This document shows, one piece after another, positions 34,745 through 46,859 of a stretch of DNA of 64,000 nucleotides (its first letter is position 1; every line of letters starts with the position of its first letter). This DNA comes from Hyphomicrobiales bacterium (GTDB lineage: Bacteria; Pseudomonadota; Alphaproteobacteria; Rhizobiales; Kaistiaceae). Below the pieces are notes generated by a model. That model was given only the letters and a program-made list of their open reading frames with translations, was not told the origin of the DNA and did not search any database. The translations under genes were made by a program, and so were the position numbers. Location of the stretch: assembly GCA_017305635.1 (NCBI GenBank), contig JAFKKF010000010.1, positions 434,001 through 498,000 of the forward strand, written 5' to 3'.

Positions 34745-35167
34745 TCAGCCTACGATCTCGGTACCCGAGAACCAGTAGGCGATTTCCTGCGCCGCCGTGT
34801 CCGTGGCATCGGAACCGTGGACCGAGTTCTCGCCGATGTTCTTGGCAAATTCCTTGCGGATGGTGCCGGCGGCAGCCTTGGCCGGGTCGGTGGCGCCCAT
34901 GACCTCGCGATTGCGGGCGATGGCGTTCTCGCCTTCCAGCACCTGCACGATGGTCGGACCGGAGGTCATGGTGTCGCACAACTCGCCGAAGAAGGGGCGG
35001 TCCTTGTGGACGGCGTAGAAGCCCTCGGCCTGCTTGCGGCTCATCCAGACGCGCTTGGAGGCGACGACGCGCAGGCCCGCTTCCTCGAGCTTGGCGGTGA
35101 TCTTGCCGGTGAGGTTACGCGCTGTCGCATCCGGCTTGATCATGGAGAAAGTGCGCTCGACGGCCAT
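34745..35167 (-). CDS. ndk: Nucleoside diphosphate kinase
   Basis: The 140-aa enzyme equilibrates NTP and NDP pools. Lys11 in [10 protein letters not shown] and the phosphorylated His117 in NSVHGSD are both present, and the length is standard. It has its own upstream region of about 140 bp before the repeat copy at 35234. Confidence 0.97.
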   Translation of the reverse strand: MAVERTFSMIKPDATARNLTGKITAKLEEAGLRVVASKRVWMSRKQAEGFYAVHKDRPFFGELCDTMTSGPTIVQVLEGENAIARNREVMGATDPAKAAAGTIRKEFAKNIGENSVHGSDATDTAAQEIAYWFSGTEIVG

Positions 35168-35233
35168 GTGCTTGTTCCTGTTGGCTGAAAGGTGGCGCTC
35201 CTATAGCGGGGCGCGCGAGGGGGGACAAGCGGG

Positions 35234-35301
35234 CGGCCTTCACGCGCCCCCTCCACCATCCTCCGGATGGTCGCCCTCCCCCCCCTTCGCAGGGGAGGAA
35301 C
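35234..35301. repeat. Full copy of the two-hairpin intergenic repeat
   Basis: Hairpin I is ACCATCC-TCC-GGATGGT (35255-35271), a different sequence from the other copies but still perfectly paired. Hairpin II has CCCTCCC with GGGGAGG around a CTTCGCA loop. It lies between ndk and the dehydrogenase gene. Confidence 0.75.
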
Positions 35302-35308
35302 CGCGCTC

Positions 35309-36406
35309 TCAGGGCGTCAGCGTGACCTTGATCGACTGGCCACCGGAACCGACGAGGTCGATGCCCTTCTGGAAATCGGCGAGGGGAAGCTGGTGGGTGA
35401 CGATCTCGTCGATCGGGATCAGGCCTCTCTCGATCATGCGGATCGCGGTCGGATAGGCGTGCGGGCTGAGATGGGAGCCGTGGATGTTGAGCTCCTTCAT
35501 GTCGCCGATGACGGTCCAGTCGACGGTGACCGGCTCCCGCATGACGCTGAACTCGACGAAAGTGCCGAGCTTGCGGATCATGCGGATGCCGTTCTCGACC
35601 GCGGCGGGATTGCCGGTCGCCTCGATATAGACGTCGCAGCCACGGCCTTCGGTGAGCTTCAGGACCTCGTCGACGACATCGACCCTGGTGAAGTTGAGGC
35701 CGATGTCGGCGCCGCAGCGTCCGGCGGTGGCGAGGCGGCTGTCATTGCCGTCGATGCTGATGAGGAGGCGCGGGTTCTTCAGGCGGGCCGCGGCGACCAT
35801 GCCGAGGCCAAGCGGGCCGGCGCCGGCGATGACGACGACGTCGCCGAACTGGATCTCGCCGCGCTCGACCGCGTGGATGGAGCAGGAAAGCGGCTCGATG
35901 AAGGCGGCGTGGGCGGCGGGCATCGACTTCGGCACCTTGTAGTTCAGGGCGCCGGAAGGGAAGCGCATGTACTCGGCCATGGCGCCGGGCGTGCGCTTGC
36001 GGAAGCCGTATATGTCGTGGACGTCGCACATCCAGTACTTGCCGCGCAGGCAATAGTAGCACTGCCAGCACGGCACGATCTGCTCGGAGACCGCCATGTC
36101 GCCGAGCCGGAGGCCGTATTTCTCGGCGGCGCCCTCGCCGAGCGCGACGACGTTGCCGACGAATTCGTGCCCGGGAATGATCGGCGGCTGGCAGAAGCCG
36201 GGGCGGTGCTTGTCGCCCCAGAAGAGCGGCGCGCCGTGGTAGCACTTGAGGTCGGAAGCGCAGATGCCGACCGCGGCGACGCGCACGACGACCTCGCCGG
36301 GCCCGGGCGTCGGCACGGGCATCTCCTCGAGGCGGTAGTCCTCGGGGCCGTGGCAGACGACCGCCTGCATGGTCGCGGGCAACTGGATGCTTCCTTCGGC
36401 GGCCAT
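35309..36406 (-). CDS. Zinc-binding alcohol dehydrogenase (erythritol/L-threitol dehydrogenase-like)
   Basis: The 365-aa protein is a zinc MDR dehydrogenase. Catalytic zinc ligands Cys49, His80 and Glu81 (GICASD, PGHEF) and the structural zinc cysteines 113, 116, 119 and 127 (CWQCYYCLRGKYWMC) are complete, as is the NAD(P) loop (GAGPLGLG). Overall it resembles the rhizobial erythritol/L-threitol dehydrogenases, but no other polyol-catabolism gene is nearby, so the substrate is a guess. It is co-directional with ndk and oxyR, 36 bp beyond the oxyR stop. Confidence 0.85.
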   Translation of the reverse strand: MAAEGSIQLPATMQAVVCHGPEDYRLEEMPVPTPGPGEVVVRVAAVGICASDLKCYHGAPLFWGDKHRPGFCQPPIIPGHEFVGNVVALGEGAAEKYGLRLGDMAVSEQIVPCWQCYYCLRGKYWMCDVHDIYGFRKRTPGAMAEYMRFPSGALNYKVPKSMPAAHAAFIEPLSCSIHAVERGEIQFGDVVVIAGAGPLGLGMVAAARLKNPRLLISIDGNDSRLATAGRCGADIGLNFTRVDVVDEVLKLTEGRGCDVYIEATGNPAAVENGIRMIRKLGTFVEFSVMREPVTVDWTVIGDMKELNIHGSHLSPHAYPTAIRMIERGLIPIDEIVTHQLPLADFQKGIDLVGSGGQSIKVTLTP

Positions 36407-36441
36407 GGCCGTTCTCCCGGTCGTTATGGTTGTTGTTGCGC

Positions 36442-37383
36442 CTATCCTGCCCTTCGCCGGCCCTTGCGGGCAAGCGGCGCCTCGCGATCGAGGGTGCGAC
36501 GGGCCTCGGCGAGCAGTTCGGCGAGGGCGCGGAAATCACGCTCGCGCGGCGAGCGGCGGCGCCAGGCGACGCCGACGGTCCGGTGCGGCTGCGGCTCGGC
36601 GAAGCGCACGATGGAGAGGCGCGGATCGGCGAGGATGCCGGTATCGACGGCGATCTCGGGGACGAGGGTGATCCCCTGCCCGGCCGCGACGAGATGGAAG
36701 ATGGTGGCGAGGCTGGTCGCCCCGAAGCTCCTGAGGCGGCGGGGATCGATGGTGCGGCAGACGGTGAGCGCCTGGTCGCGGAGGCAGTGACCGTCCTCGA
36801 GGAGCAGCAGCTCGTCCGCCTCGATCAGGCGCGGCAAGGCCGGCGAGCGCCGGGCATGCGGCGAGCCCGTCGGTGCGGCAAGCAGGAACGGATCCTCGAA
36901 AGCGGCGGCTTCCTCCAGACGATCGTCGCCGAGAGGAACGCTGACGACGATGGCATCGAGGCCGCCGGCGACCAGCTCGTCGACGAGTACCGCGGTGGTC
37001 GATTCGCGGATGGCGATCTGGGCTGCGCGATAGCGCTCGGCGGCGGCGGCGAGGAGCGACGGCAGGAGGAAGGGCGCGATGGAGGGGATGACGCCGAGAC
37101 GCACCGGACCCGAGAGCACTTCGCCATGGACGCGGGCGAGCTCGTCGAGCTCGCGCACCGAGGCGAGGATGCGGGAACCCCTCGCGACCACCTCGCGGCC
37201 GAAAGCGGTGAGCGCGGCACCGGCCGCCGTGCGTTCGACGAGCGGGCTGCCGAGCTCCTCCTCCAGCTCGCGGACCTGCATGGAGAGCGCCGGCTGGGTA
37301 ACGCCCATCGCCGCGGCGGCCCGGCCGAAATGGCCGTTGGCGGCGAGCGCATCGAGGTAGCGGAGCTGGCGGAGCGTGATCAT
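36442..37383 (-). CDS. oxyR: Hydrogen peroxide sensor OxyR (LysR family)
   Basis: The 313-aa regulator has the LysR winged-helix domain (LRQLRYLDALAANGHFGRAA) and a periplasmic-binding-like sensor domain. The redox cysteines Cys200 and Cys209 are in GHCLRDQALTVC, matching the E. coli Cys199/Cys208 switch. It is divergent from katG, its expected target, across a 152-bp region with several dyads, and likely controls both genes from there. The C-terminal tail is basic. Confidence 0.93.
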   Translation of the reverse strand: MITLRQLRYLDALAANGHFGRAAAAMGVTQPALSMQVRELEEELGSPLVERTAAGAALTAFGREVVARGSRILASVRELDELARVHGEVLSGPVRLGVIPSIAPFLLPSLLAAAAERYRAAQIAIRESTTAVLVDELVAGGLDAIVVSVPLGDDRLEEAAAFEDPFLLAAPTGSPHARRSPALPRLIEADELLLLEDGHCLRDQALTVCRTIDPRRLRSFGATSLATIFHLVAAGQGITLVPEIAVDTGILADPRLSIVRFAEPQPHRTVGVAWRRRSPRERDFRALAELLAEARRTLDREAPLARKGRRRAG

Positions 37384-37397
37384 CCGATAAGAATATC

Positions 37398-39725
<2,328 letters not shown>

Positions 39726-39746
39726 GGCGAACGCGACCGATCATGG

Positions 39747-39779
39747 AGGCGCCGGGCACCCTGCCCGGCGCCTTTCGTT
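39747..39779 (+). terminator. Rho-independent terminator of katG
   Basis: AGGCGCCGGGCA-CCC-TGCCCGGCGCCT forms a 12-bp perfect stem at 39747-39773, followed by TTCGTTTT. It lies 22 bp after the katG stop. Confidence 0.85.
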
Positions 39780-39864
39780 TTCGGACTCAAGGGAAGCAAT
39801 CCGCTTTCCTGTTCGACAGCGCGATGCTCTTCGTGGCGGCCGCGAGTCGCGGTATATCCGTGCG

Positions 39865-40380
39865 ATGAAGAAGCACTTCCAGATGTTCGCCGCCTATAAT
39901 CGCTGGGCGAACGAGCGGCTCTATGGGGCTGCCCGCGCCCTCCCCGACGCGGAGTACCGGCGGCCGCGTGGCGCCTTCTTCGGGTCGCTGCACGGGACCC
40001 TGAACCACCTCCTCGTCACCGACCGCATATGGATGCGGCGCTTCACCGGCAGCGGTCCGATGCAGACGCGGCTCGACGAAATCCTGTTCGACGGGCTCGA
40101 CGGCCTGGAGGGCGCGCGGAAAGCGGAAGACGAGCGGATCTTCCGCTATATCGACGGCCTCGGCGATGCCGACCTCGCCGGCACATTCACCTACCGCACC
40201 GTGACCAATCCACGCGACATCACCCAGCCGCTGGCGCCGGCGCTCGCGCATCTCTTCAACCACCAGACCCACCACCGCGGACAGGCGCACGGCCTCGTCA
40301 CCGCGATCGCCGGCAACGACGCCATGCCCTCGCTCGACCTGATCGCCTTCCAGCGGATCAGCGGGATGGGGATGAGCTGA
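39865..40380 (+). CDS. DinB/DfsB family metalloenzyme-like protein
   Basis: The 171-aa four-helix protein has the DinB-type metal-binding histidines: one in LHGTLNHLL near residues 43-48, and HLFNHQTHHRGQ toward the C-terminus. Members are thiol-dependent transferases or hydrolases, often of unknown substrate; this is not DNA polymerase IV. It follows the katG terminator, so it has its own promoter. Confidence 0.85.
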   Translation: MKKHFQMFAAYNRWANERLYGAARALPDAEYRRPRGAFFGSLHGTLNHLLVTDRIWMRRFTGSGPMQTRLDEILFDGLDGLEGARKAEDERIFRYIDGLGDADLAGTFTYRTVTNPRDITQPLAPALAHLFNHQTHHRGQAHGLVTAIAGNDAMPSLDLIAFQRISGMGMS

Positions 40381-40386
40381 CCGCGG

Positions 40387-40914
40387 TCAGGGCTTGGCGC
40401 CGCAGGTGGCGACGAGGAGGTCGACCGCCTCCTTCTGCTTCGCCCGGTCGGGCGAGCCGAAGAGGTCCGGTCCGCCGACCGAGACGCAGGCGGGGTTTAC
40501 CGGGCCGGTCTCGCAGAAGCCGGAGCCGGCAATATCGGCCTTGTAGCCATCGGCGCTCAGCCCGACGCTCTCGATCTCGCCCATCGAGACGCGGCCGTAG
40601 AGCCGGGAATTGCCGGGGACGAAGCTGACCGGCCCCTCGATGGTGATCTCGTAATGGCAGGTATCGGTAGGGTGCACGATGAAGCGGAGCGTCGCCTTGC
40701 GGCCGCCGACGTCGACGTCGCCCTCGAAGGTCGCGGGGGCCGTCTTCGTCTCCTTCCAGGCCATGGTGGTGGTGGCGCGCTTCAGCGTCGCGCCGTCGGC
40801 AATGCCGAGGAAAGCGTAGGCGACCGCCTCCTCCGGGGACTGGGCGAAGGCAGCGGCCGGGCCGAGAAAGGCCGGGGCCGTGACCAAGGCTGCGGCGAGC
40901 AAGGCGCGTTTCAT
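40387..40914 (-). CDS. Exported hypothetical protein
   Basis: The 175-aa product has a signal peptide (MKRALLAAALVTAPAFLGPA, cleavage after AFAQ). The mature part has four cysteines (DTCHYE, GFCETG, PACVSV, VATCGA) and a beta-rich middle. No family is recognised. It is convergent with the DinB-like gene, 6 bp apart, and divergent from the LprI-like gene. Confidence 0.65.
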   Translation of the reverse strand: MKRALLAAALVTAPAFLGPAAAFAQSPEEAVAYAFLGIADGATLKRATTTMAWKETKTAPATFEGDVDVGGRKATLRFIVHPTDTCHYEITIEGPVSFVPGNSRLYGRVSMGEIESVGLSADGYKADIAGSGFCETGPVNPACVSVGGPDLFGSPDRAKQKEAVDLLVATCGAKP

Positions 40915-41042
40915 CGGCTGTCTTCCGGCTCCGCGATGTCGCGGGGACCCTACAGGAAGAGCGGGCGGAAGGGAAAGCCGCCCACTTGCCGCGGCAGGGC
41001 AACTCGCCGAAAGTGGAGGCCCACCGCCGGAGGAGATCGCCC

Positions 41043-41411
41043 ATGCCTGCCCGCCTGACGCTGTCCCTCGCCTTCGCCGCCCTCATCGGCTGCAGCGCGG
41101 CGGAAGCCGCCAGCTTCAACTGCGCCAAGGCCTCGGCGCCGGACGAATACGCGATCTGCGCCAACCCCTCGCTTTCCAACATGGACACGGAGATGGCGAC
41201 GCTCTTCCGGGTGCGCATGCAGATCCCGATGCTGATGGGCGCCAAGGGCGCGGCCCAGGACGAGCAGCGCGCCTGGCTGCAGCAGCGCACCGCCTGCGGG
41301 GCAAGCGTCGCCTGCCTCGGCGCCGCCTACCAGCGCCGCATCGAGCAGCTCAACGGGACGATCTCCGGGGCGATGCAGGACTATTGCGAGAAGCTCGGCA
41401 TCTGCGGATAG
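41043..41411 (+). CDS. LprI-like (DUF1311-type) exported protein
   Basis: From ATG 41043 (GGAGGAG upstream) the 122-aa protein has a signal peptide ending near AAEAAS. It then shows the lysozyme-inhibitor LprI-type pattern: FNCAKASAPDEYAICANPSLSNMD, with later cysteines and a QRRIEQL helix. LprI-family proteins can inhibit lysozyme in the envelope; here that is inferred from the conserved N-terminal segment only. Cys17 in the signal region is probably not a lipobox. Confidence 0.78.
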   Translation: MPARLTLSLAFAALIGCSAAEAASFNCAKASAPDEYAICANPSLSNMDTEMATLFRVRMQIPMLMGAKGAAQDEQRAWLQQRTACGASVACLGAAYQRRIEQLNGTISGAMQDYCEKLGICG

Positions 41412-41463
41412 CCGGCTGGCGGGGGCTTGCCTCGCGGCGAGGCGCCGGGCACAAACCGCCGCC

Positions 41464-43350
41464 ATGCTGCACATCAACGACCTCAGCTACCGGATCGGCC
41501 CGCGGCTGCTTCTCGACCATGCGACCGTCGCCATTCCCGAGGGCGCCAAGGTCGGCCTGGTCGGCAAGAACGGCGCCGGCAAGACCACGCTCTTCCACCT
41601 GATCGCCGGCGAGCTGGTCGCCGAGACCGGCTCGGTGACCCTGCCGCGCAATTCGCGCATCGGCCAGGTGGCGCAGGAAGCGCCGGGCACCGAGGAGACG
41701 CTGATCTCGGTGGTGCTCGCCGCCGACCGGGAACGCGCCGCGCTGATGGCGGAAGCCGAGCATGCCACGGACCCGCATCGCATCGCCGAGATCCAGACGC
41801 GGCTCGCCGACATGGGCGCGCATTCGGCCGAAGCACGCGCGGCCTCGATCCTCGCCGGCCTCGGCTTCGACGAGGAGGCACAGCACCGGCCGTGCTCGGC
41901 CTTCTCGGGCGGCTGGCGGATGCGGGTGGCGCTCGCCGCCGTGCTCTTCGCCGAGCCGGATGTGCTCCTCCTCGACGAGCCGACCAACTATCTCGACCTC
42001 GAGGGGACGCTGTGGCTGGAGAACTACATCGCCAAGTATCCCTACACGGTGATCCTGATCAGCCATGACCGCGACCTCCTCAACCGCGCGGTCGACGGGA
42101 TCGTGCACCTCAGCGACGGCAAGCTCACCTTCTATCGCGGCAACTACGATTCCTTCGATCGCCAGCGGCGCGAGAAGCAGGCGCTGCAGATCAAGCTGAA
42201 GCGCAAGCTCGACGAGCAGCGCGCGCACATGCAGGACTTCGTCGACCGCTTCCGCTTCAAGGCATCGAAGGCGCGACAGGCGCAGGCGCGCATGAAGGCG
42301 CTCGCCAGGCTCGAGCCGATCGCGGCGGTGGCGGAGGAGAGCGTCCTCCCCTTCGTCTTCCCCGAGCCGATCAAGCGCATCGCGCCGCCGATCGTGCAGG
42401 GCGAGAGCGTCGAGGTCGGCTACGAGCCGGGCAAGCCGATCCTGAAGCGGCTCAACTTCCGCATCGACGACGACGACCGCATCGGGCTGCTCGGCGCCAA
42501 CGGCAACGGCAAGTCGACCTTCGCCAAGCTGATCGGCGGGCGCCTGGCGCCGACCGGCGGACGCCTGTCGCGGCCGAACCAGCTCGCCATCGCCTATTTC
42601 GCGCAGCACCAGCTGGACGAGCTCACCGCGGGCAAGACGCCCTACGACCACGTGCGCGACCTGCTCCCCGACGAGACCGAGGCCCGCGTGCGCGCCCGCA
42701 CGGGTGCCTTGGGTTTCCCGACGGCGAAGATGGACACGCCGGTCGGCGACCTTTCCGGCGGCGAGAAGGCGCGGCTGCTCCTCGGGCTCGCGACCTTCAC
42801 GGGCGCCAACCTCCTCATCCTCGACGAGCCGACCAACCACCTCGACATCGACAGCCGCGAGGCGCTGGTCCACGGGCTCGCGAATTTTCCCGGCGCGGTG
42901 ATCCTGATCAGCCACGACCGGCATCTTCTGGAAGCCTCCGCCGACCGGCTCTGGCTGGTGGCGAACGGCACGGTGTCGAACTTCGAGGGCGACATAGACG
43001 ACTATCGCCGGCAGGTGCTGGAATCGCGTGGGCAGCAGGCCGGCGACGCGAAAGGCGGGTCGAAGCCCGGCGCCAATGCCGCGCAGGCGCGGCGGCGCGA
43101 GGCGGCCGAGAAGCGCGAGCAGACGGCGCCGCTTCGGAAAAAGATCAAGGAAACCGAGTCGCTGATCGAGAGACTTCAGAAAGAGATTCAGGCGCTCGAC
43201 GGCAAGCTCGCCGACCCGAAGGTCTATGGCCAGCCGGCCAAGGTCGCCGAGTTCGGCAAGGCGCGGGCCGACGCCGTGCGCGCGCTCGGCGAGGCGGAAG
43301 AGCGGTGGCTGGACCTGTCGGGAGAGTTGGAGGCGGCGACGGCGGAGTGA
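41464..43350 (+). CDS. ABC-F family ATP-binding protein (Uup/YheS-like)
   Basis: The 628-aa cytoplasmic protein has two ABC ATPase domains and no membrane domain. NBD1 has Walker A GKNGAGKTT (34-42), signature FSGGWRMR and Walker B LLLDEPTNYLD; NBD2 has GANGNGKST, LSGGEKARL and LILDEPTNHLD. A charged linker (about residues 230-300) and a Lys/Glu-rich coiled-coil C-terminus place it in the Uup/YheS type of ABC-F factors, which act on the ribosome. Both sites look intact. Confidence 0.93.
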   Translation: MLHINDLSYRIGPRLLLDHATVAIPEGAKVGLVGKNGAGKTTLFHLIAGELVAETGSVTLPRNSRIGQVAQEAPGTEETLISVVLAADRERAALMAEAEHATDPHRIAEIQTRLADMGAHSAEARAASILAGLGFDEEAQHRPCSAFSGGWRMRVALAAVLFAEPDVLLLDEPTNYLDLEGTLWLENYIAKYPYTVILISHDRDLLNRAVDGIVHLSDGKLTFYRGNYDSFDRQRREKQALQIKLKRKLDEQRAHMQDFVDRFRFKASKARQAQARMKALARLEPIAAVAEESVLPFVFPEPIKRIAPPIVQGESVEVGYEPGKPILKRLNFRIDDDDRIGLLGANGNGKSTFAKLIGGRLAPTGGRLSRPNQLAIAYFAQHQLDELTAGKTPYDHVRDLLPDETEARVRARTGALGFPTAKMDTPVGDLSGGEKARLLLGLATFTGANLLILDEPTNHLDIDSREALVHGLANFPGAVILISHDRHLLEASADRLWLVANGTVSNFEGDIDDYRRQVLESRGQQAGDAKGGSKPGANAAQARRREAAEKREQTAPLRKKIKETESLIERLQKEIQALDGKLADPKVYGQPAKVAEFGKARADAVRALGEAEERWLDLSGELEAATAE

Positions 43351-43359
43351 CGGAAGGAT

Positions 43360-43427
43360 GGCGCCCTGACGCGCCCCCTCCACCGGCTTCGCCGGCCCCC
43401 CTCCTCCGCTTCGCAGGGGGAGGAACC
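43360..43427. repeat. Full copy of the two-hairpin intergenic repeat
   Basis: Hairpin I is CCGGC-TTC-GCCGG (43383-43395), and hairpin II has CCTCC...GGGGGAGG arms around CGCTTCGCA. It lies in the convergent gap between the ABC-F and holC genes, just before the holC stop. Confidence 0.75.
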
Positions 43428-43438
43428 GCGCACCACGG

Positions 43439-43882
43439 TCAGCGCTTGCGCTCCCAGCGGCCGGTATCGCCCTGCTGCCAGTAGGTGATGTCGTCGCCGC
43501 GGGCCTTGGCGGCGGACCAGAGCGAACGGGCGCGGGCGACCGCGTCCTCGTCATTGCCGTCGAAGAGGACGACGAGGCGGTCGTAACCGCTTTCCGGCAC
43601 CTCGGCGCCCTCGGCGAGGAAGCGGACCGTCGCGCCGTTCGGATTGTCGGATTCCGTGGTCAGCCAGACCGGCTGGTCCGGCGCGTTGCCGTCCCTGACG
43701 CTGCCGTGAGGCAGGAAGGATTCGTCGCGATAGGTCCATAGATGCGCGTCGAGCGCGTCGCGCCGCTCCTCGGACGAGACCTGCACGACGGCGCGCCAGC
43801 CCCGCTCGAGGCATTTCTCGAGGAGATCCGGCAGGACCTGCTCCAGGCTGCGGCGCTCGAGATGGTAGAAGAGAAGCTCCAC
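43439..43882 (-). CDS. holC: DNA polymerase III chi subunit
   Basis: From a GTG at 43882, preceded by GGAGG, the protein is 147 aa and begins VELLFYHLERRSLEQVLPDLL, the chi pattern. Chi links the clamp loader to SSB. Conserved DALDAHLWTYRDESFLPHG and GYDRLVVLFDG segments agree. It lies downstream of pepA on the same strand, the usual pepA-holC order, separated by a variant hairpin repeat. Confidence 0.93.
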   Translation of the reverse strand: MELLFYHLERRSLEQVLPDLLEKCLERGWRAVVQVSSEERRDALDAHLWTYRDESFLPHGSVRDGNAPDQPVWLTTESDNPNGATVRFLAEGAEVPESGYDRLVVLFDGNDEDAVARARSLWSAAKARGDDITYWQQGDTGRWERKR

Positions 43883-43942
43883 GGAACCTCCACGTTGTCG
43901 GGCAGCGAGGACGATCGGAACGGTCGCGCCTGCGGAGCCGGC

Positions 43943-43994
43943 ACCCCCCTCACCCGCGCCTGCGGCGCGACCTCTCCCCACCGGGGAGAGGTGA
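43943..43994. repeat. Variant two-hairpin intergenic element
   Basis: CGCGCC-TGC-GGCGCG (43955-43969) and CCTCTCCCC-ACC-GGGGAGAGG (43971-43991) are two adjacent perfect hairpins with the same layout as the repeat family, but in different sequence. It lies between pepA and holC. Confidence 0.65.
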
Positions 43995-44023
43995 GCGCGC
44001 CCTGCCCTAGCCCGCGTCCCCGC

Positions 44024-45517
44024 CTAGCCCTCGTATTTGTCGGCGACGAGGCGGTCGAGCAAGCGGACGCCCCAGCCGGAGCTCCACGAGCGGTTGATCT
44101 CGGTCTGCGGGGAATCGAGCGCGGTGCCGGCAATGTCGAGATGCGCCCAGGGCGTATCCTTGACGAAGCGCCTGAGGAACTGGGCGGCGGTGATCGAGCC
44201 GGCCTGGCGGCCGCCGGCATTCTTCACGTCGGCGAAGCGCGAATCCATGAGCTTGTCGTATTCGGGGCCCATGGGCATGCGCCAGACGCGCTCGCCGGTC
44301 TCCTCGCCGGCGGCGGCGAGCGCGTTGGAAAGCGCATCGTCGTTGGAGAAGAGGCCGGCGATCTGGCTGCCAAGCGCCACGGTGATGGCGCCGGTCAGCG
44401 TCGCGAGGTTGACCATGAACCGCGGCTTGAAGCGCTCCTCGACGTAGTGGAGGCAGTCGGCGAGCACGAGGCGGCCCTCGGCATCGGTATTGATGATCTC
44501 GATGGTCTTGCCGGACATGGCCGTGACGATGTCGCCGGGGCGCTGGGCGGCGCCGTCCGGCATGTTCTCGACGATGCCGAGGACGCCGATGGCGTTGACC
44601 TTCGCCTTCCGCGCGGCGAGCGTGTGCATCAGCCCGGTGACGGCCGCGGCGCCACCCATGTCGCCCTTCATGTCCTCCATGCCGCCGGCGGGCTTGATCG
44701 AGATGCCGCCGGTATCGAAGACGACGCCCTTGCCGATGAAGGCAACCGGCTGGTCCTTGGCCTTGCCGCCGTTCCAGCGGAGGACGACGAGGCGCGGCGG
44801 GCGGACCGAGCCTTGCGCGACGCCGAGGAGCGCGCCCATGCCGAGCGCCTTCATCTCCTTCTCGGTCAGCACCTCGACCTCGACGCCGAGCGCGGAAAGC
44901 TCCTTCGCGCGGGCGGCGAACTCGACGGGGCCGAGAATGTTCGGCGGCTCGTTGACGAGGTCGCGGGCGAGCGCGGTGCCGGCGGCGAGCGCCTCGCCGG
45001 CGCGCCATGCCTTGCGCGCATCGGCTGGCTCGGCCGACCAGATGGCGAGGGAGGAAGGCTGGCGGTCGCCATTGCCGTCGTCGGCAGCCGGCTTCTTGTA
45101 CTTGTCGAAGACATAGGAGCGGAGCTGCGCACCGAGGGCGAAGCCGGCCGCGGCGGAGGCCGGCGTCTTCTTGCCGTCCGGCCGCTCGACCACCGCCGTC
45201 GCCTGCCTGCCGCGGCCGAGCGTGCCGAGCGCGGCGCCGCCGAGGCGGGCCCAGTCGCGCTCCTTGAGGTCGCCCGGCTTGCCGGTCCCGACCACGATGA
45301 GACGGTCGAGAGCGACGCCGGCAGGCGCGAGGATGTCGAGGGTGGTCATGGCCTTGCCCTTGAACGAGGCGGCCGCCGCTGCGCGTTTCACGACATCCTC
45401 GACGCCGAGGGAGCGCGCGATGGCGCCGAGGCGGAGGTCGTCCCCGGCGAGGACGATCAGCGTGCCCGACGGAGCGCGGCCGGGCCTGGCGAAGGCGATT
45501 TCGGAGAGCTTGGTCAT
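44024..45517 (-). CDS. pepA: Leucyl aminopeptidase (M17)
   Basis: The 497-aa metallopeptidase removes N-terminal residues from peptides in the cytoplasm. The M17 signature [12 protein letters not shown] and the metal ligands in [25 protein letters not shown] are intact. The N-terminal domain is variable. The ATG at 45517 ([10 protein letters not shown]) was chosen since upstream translation is not family-like; its ribosome-binding site is weak. It is divergent from lptF. Confidence 0.96.
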   Translation of the reverse strand: MTKLSEIAFARPGRAPSGTLIVLAGDDLRLGAIARSLGVEDVVKRAAAAASFKGKAMTTLDILAPAGVALDRLIVVGTGKPGDLKERDWARLGGAALGTLGRGRQATAVVERPDGKKTPASAAAGFALGAQLRSYVFDKYKKPAADDGNGDRQPSSLAIWSAEPADARKAWRAGEALAAGTALARDLVNEPPNILGPVEFAARAKELSALGVEVEVLTEKEMKALGMGALLGVAQGSVRPPRLVVLRWNGGKAKDQPVAFIGKGVVFDTGGISIKPAGGMEDMKGDMGGAAAVTGLMHTLAARKAKVNAIGVLGIVENMPDGAAQRPGDIVTAMSGKTIEIINTDAEGRLVLADCLHYVEERFKPRFMVNLATLTGAITVALGSQIAGLFSNDDALSNALAAAGEETGERVWRMPMGPEYDKLMDSRFADVKNAGGRQAGSITAAQFLRRFVKDTPWAHLDIAGTALDSPQTEINRSWSSGWGVRLLDRLVADKYEG

Positions 45518-45686
45518 TTTGGGAGTCCAATCGGGAAGGCCGCGGGGGAATGGGGCGCACTTTCCGCGTCCCGGGGGCGAAAGGCAAGGACCGCCAGCCG
45601 CTTGGGCGCGGCGATCGGCCAAGGTTGCGCCGGGCGGCGTTACCCCCATAATCCGCCCCGCAGGCGCTTCGCGCCAACGAGGGTTC

Positions 45687-46859
45687 ATGCTTCTCATCGA
45701 GAATTACATCTTCCGGCGGATGCTGAGGGCGTTCTTCCTCACGCTTCTCGTCCTCAGCGCGACGGTCTGGCTGAGCCAGGCGCTGCGCCAGTTCGACCTC
45801 GTTGCGAACATGGGGCAGACGGTGCTGACCTTCGTCGAGGTGAGCATCCTTCTCCTGCCGGCACTGGCGACGGCGGTGACGCCGCCATCGCTCCTGATCG
45901 CCGTCATCTACACGTTCCGCACGCTGAACGACGGGTCGGAGCTGGTGGTGATCAATGCGAGCGGCGCGCCGCAGGGGGCGCTCCTCAAGCCGGTGCTGCT
46001 CACCGCCCTGATCGCGGCCATCCTGACGGCGCTGATGACGCTCTATTTCTCGCCGCTGGCGCTGCAGAAATGGCGCGAGATGATCACCAACGTGCGCGGC
46101 AACTTCCTCACCACGATCCTGCGCGAGGGCCAGTTCATGTCGCTGGCGCCGAACCTCACCTTCCACCTTTCCAGGCGCAATACAGACGGCACGCTGCAGG
46201 GCATCTTCCTCTCGGACGGGCGCGAGCCGCAGACGACGATCACCTACCTGGCGGAGCGCGGCGCCGTGCTCGACAACCCGCTCGGCGTGTTCCTGGTCAT
46301 GGCGAACGGCACGATCCAGAAGCGCGACAACAAGAACAACTCGATCTCGATCATCGAGTTCTCCTCCTACGCTTTTGATCTTTCGAGCTTTTCATCGCAG
46401 GCCTCGGTTCCTCCGCTGAGGCCCCAGGAGCGTTCGACGGCCTACCTCCTCAACCCGAGCCCGGACGACAAGTTCTTCCAGAAATATCCCGGCAAGTTCC
46501 GCTCCGAGCTCCATACGCGGCTTTCGACGCCCCTCCTCACCCTCGTTTTCGCCATCATCCCGCTCGTCTTCCTCGGACAGGCGGAGACGACCCGGCAGCA
46601 GCGCTCGGCGACCATCGGCATGGCCGTGATGGCGGTGCTCGGCATCGGGGTGATCGACTTCGTGCTCGCCGGAGCATCGGAGGAGAGCCTCGCCGCGGCG
46701 GCGCTTATGTACCTGGTGCCCCTCTTCGCGCTGGCGGTCAGCGTCTTCCTTATCCTGATCGGCAAGCAGCCGAAGCCGCCGGAGCGGCTGCTCGCCCTCG
46801 GCGACATCATCAGCGGGAGGGCGCGCAGCCTGTTCCGCCGGCGGGAGGCGTCCGCCTGA
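45687..46859 (+). CDS. lptF: LPS export permease LptF
   Basis: The 390-aa inner-membrane protein is half of the LptFG pair that with LptB extracts LPS from the inner membrane. Six membrane helices flank a periplasmic beta-jellyroll ([32 protein letters not shown]). It begins [18 protein letters not shown], the family start, after GAGGG. Its stop overlaps the lptG start (TGATG). lptF, lptG, lptD and a SurA-like gene form one transcript. Confidence 0.95.
   Translation: MLLIENYIFRRMLRAFFLTLLVLSATVWLSQALRQFDLVANMGQTVLTFVEVSILLLPALATAVTPPSLLIAVIYTFRTLNDGSELVVINASGAPQGALLKPVLLTALIAAILTALMTLYFSPLALQKWREMITNVRGNFLTTILREGQFMSLAPNLTFHLSRRNTDGTLQGIFLSDGREPQTTITYLAERGAVLDNPLGVFLVMANGTIQKRDNKNNSISIIEFSSYAFDLSSFSSQASVPPLRPQERSTAYLLNPSPDDKFFQKYPGKFRSELHTRLSTPLLTLVFAIIPLVFLGQAETTRQQRSATIGMAVMAVLGIGVIDFVLAGASEESLAAAALMYLVPLFALAVSVFLILIGKQPKPPERLLALGDIISGRARSLFRRREASA

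Noticed and set aside
39865-40380. DNA polymerase IV from the name DinB
   Set aside because: The protein is a four-helix DinB/DfsB metalloprotein of 171 aa, unrelated to the Y-family polymerase.
45171-45686. Upstream extension of lptF
   Set aside because: LptF starts [13 protein letters not shown] with GAGG before it; the extension lies over pepA and is not family-like.
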